Assembly (NCBI GenBank): GCA_900550505.1 | Contig: URSI01000048.1 | Span: 1-7,507 of the forward strand | Origin: an uncultured Eubacteriales bacterium | GTDB taxonomy: Bacteria; Bacillota; Clostridia; Oscillospirales; CAG-382 | Direction of reading: 5' to 3' | Length of the DNA: 7,507 bases | In this document: in pieces, positions 6,391 through 7,507 of the stretch | How positions within the stretch are numbered: position 1 is the first letter of the stretch | Layout: every line of letters starts with the position of its first letter | Notes under the pieces: model-generated | Seen by the model: the letters and a program-made list of their open reading frames with translations, nothing else | Told to the model about the DNA's origin: nothing | Databases searched by the model: none | Position numbers and translations under genes: made by a program

Positions 6391-7140
6391 TCATCCGAAT
6401 CTTCCCGTGATATAGTCCTCGGTGCGCTTGTCGGCAGGCTGTGAAAACATTTTTTCCGTGGTGCCGTACTCGACGACCTCTCCCAGCAGAAAAAACGCTG
6501 TCTTGTCTGAAACCCGCGCTGCCTGCTGCATATTGTGAGTGACCATGACTATCGTATAATTCTTTTTAAGTTCAAGCGTCAAATCCTCGATCTTATTTGT
6601 GGAGATCGGATCCAACGCGCTCGTAGGCTCATCCATCAGCAGCACCTCGGGCTCAACCGCAAGCGCCCGTGCTATGCACAGCCGCTGCTGCTGACCGCCG
6701 GAAAGGCTCAGGGCACTCTTTCTGAGGCGATCCTTCACTTCGTCCCATATCGCCGCATCACGTAACGACTTTTCGACCACTGCATCAAGCTTTGCTCTGC
6801 CCGTCACGCCGTGTGTCCGCGGTCCGTAGGCGATATTGTCATATATGCTCATCGGAAAGGGATTCGGCTTCTGGAACACCATACCAACCCGCTTACGAAG
6901 CCGGTTCACATCTATTTTACCATAAATATCGTTTCCGTCAAGCAAGACTTTTCCTTCTATCCTGCATCCGGCAACGAGGTCGTTCATTCTGTTGAGGGTT
7001 TTCAGCAACGTAGATTTCCCGCAGCCGGAGGGACCGATAAAAGCCGTTATTTCATTGCAAGCTATATTGAGATCGACATTTTTCAGCGCATGGAACTCCC
7101 CGTAATAGAGGTCAAGGCCTGACACGGTAAATTTATCCAT
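6391..7140 (-). CDS. pstB: Phosphate ABC transporter ATP-binding protein PstB
   Basis: This 249-residue ATPase drives high-affinity phosphate import by the PstSCAB complex, on the cytoplasmic face of the membrane. Walker A GPSGCGKST is at 36-44, the Q-loop at Q90 in MVFQKPNPFPMSIYDNI, the ABC signature LSGGQQQR at 146-153, Walker B VLLMDEP at 166-172 and the switch His at 202 (VTHN). The Q-loop sequence and the N-terminal phrase LYYGEFHALK are diagnostic of PstB rather than other ABC ATPases. The length is normal and all motifs are intact. The ATG shares one base with the pstA stop (TAATG), and AAGGAGG (7149-7155) lies 8 nt upstream, so it is translated with pstA. Confidence 0.97.
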   Translation of the reverse strand: MDKFTVSGLDLYYGEFHALKNVDLNIACNEITAFIGPSGCGKSTLLKTLNRMNDLVAGCRIEGKVLLDGNDIYGKIDVNRLRKRVGMVFQKPNPFPMSIYDNIAYGPRTHGVTGRAKLDAVVEKSLRDAAIWDEVKDRLRKSALSLSGGQQQRLCIARALAVEPEVLLMDEPTSALDPISTNKIEDLTLELKKNYTIVMVTHNMQQAARVSDKTAFFLLGEVVEYGTTEKMFSQPADKRTEDYITGRFG

Positions 7141-7507
7141 TATCCCTGCCTCCTTATCATACGTTTCTGTATTGCCGCGGACGCAGCATTGAGCAGTATG
7201 ACGATCAACAGCAGCACAACGGCGGTCGCGTACGCCTTACCGGTACCGTGCCCCTCGCTCCACAGGGCATAAAGATGCACCGAAAGAGTTCTTCCCGGAT
7301 TCAGCAGCCCTGTCGGCGGCTCCGCCGCGGTGCCTGCGGTGAATATAAGTGCGGCAGTCTCTCCGACTATCCTGCCGGTAGAAAGCACGATGCCTGCCAT
7401 TATGCCCGGGACCGCCGCCGGCAGCACGACACGGAATACCGTCCTCAGCTTACCTGCACCGAGCCCGAAGCTGCCTTCACGGTACATATCCGGCACGCTC
7501 ATGAGCG
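7140..7507 (-). CDS. pstA: Phosphate ABC transporter permease PstA (5' part missing)
   Basis: Only the C-terminal 121 residues or so are in the window. The frame stays open to the right edge, and the Met codon at 7502 is internal rather than a start. The fragment opens with the permease EAA loop (YREGSFGLGAGKLRTV, then VVLPAAVPGI), which contacts the ATPase. It continues through the GRIVGETAAL segment typical of PstA/PstC and ends with the last transmembrane helix (about VVLLLIVILLNAASAAI) and a basic tail. PstA and PstC form the membrane channel for phosphate, with PstB supplying energy and PstS binding phosphate outside. The stop TAA overlaps the pstB ATG by one base. Assignment to PstA rather than PstC rests on its position directly before pstB and on the C-terminal sequence. 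Confidence 0.92.
   Translation of the reverse strand, partial: LMSVPDMYREGSFGLGAGKLRTVFRVVLPAAVPGIMAGIVLSTGRIVGETAALIFTAGTAAEPPTGLLNPGRTLSVHLYALWSEGHGTGKAYATAVVLLLIVILLNAASAAIQKRMIRRQG

Noticed and set aside
7140..7502. A short complete 120-residue permease starting at the Met codon at 7502.
   Set aside because: The frame continues past the edge and the fragment starts at the EAA loop, so this is the C-terminal part of a full-length PstA.

Overview
This window reads as a chromosomal segment from an anaerobic member of the Bacillota, most likely a Clostridia (gut Oscillospiraceae/Christensenellales-type) genome. That is inferred from strong AGGAGG-type ribosome binding sites, AT-rich intergenic DNA between moderately GC-rich genes, a YdjI-like SPFH protein, a clostridial-type AsnB, and a pst-phoU-phoBR cluster with a clostridial-style sensor kinase. 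No rRNA or other strict taxonomic marker is present, so the lineage is only a suggestion.

Layout. Positions 1-1038 (minus) hold most of a gene for an SPFH/Band 7 (YdjI-like) protein that runs off the left edge. A 343-bp AT-rich intergenic region (1039-1381) separates it from the divergent asnB (1382-3247, plus), which encodes glutamine-hydrolysing asparagine synthetase. This region contains a good candidate promoter for the SPFH gene flanked by an 8-bp inverted repeat, two weaker candidate promoters for asnB, and a leader hairpin that abuts the asnB Shine-Dalgarno sequence. A strong hairpin at 3299-3327, with an A7 run on its left and an AT-rich, T-containing stretch on its right, sits between asnB and the oppositely oriented Pho operon and probably stops transcription from both sides.

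From 3333 to the right edge, everything is one tightly packed minus-strand phosphate operon, transcribed right to left: pstA (3' part only), pstB, phoU, phoB, phoR. Neighbouring genes overlap or lie 2-23 nt apart. PstA and PstB belong to the high-affinity ABC phosphate importer. PhoU links transporter state to the kinase. PhoR is the membrane sensor kinase and PhoB the DNA-binding response regulator that normally activates pst/pho genes under phosphate starvation. pstS, pstC, the start of pstA and the operon promoter (where a Pho box would be expected) lie beyond the right edge.

I found no mobile element, CRISPR array, tRNA, rRNA or clear undescribed system. The points worth a second look are small: regulatory structure in the asnB/SPFH intergenic region, the in-frame phoB-UGA-phoR junction, the phoB start codon, and a PhoU substitution next to its second metal motif.
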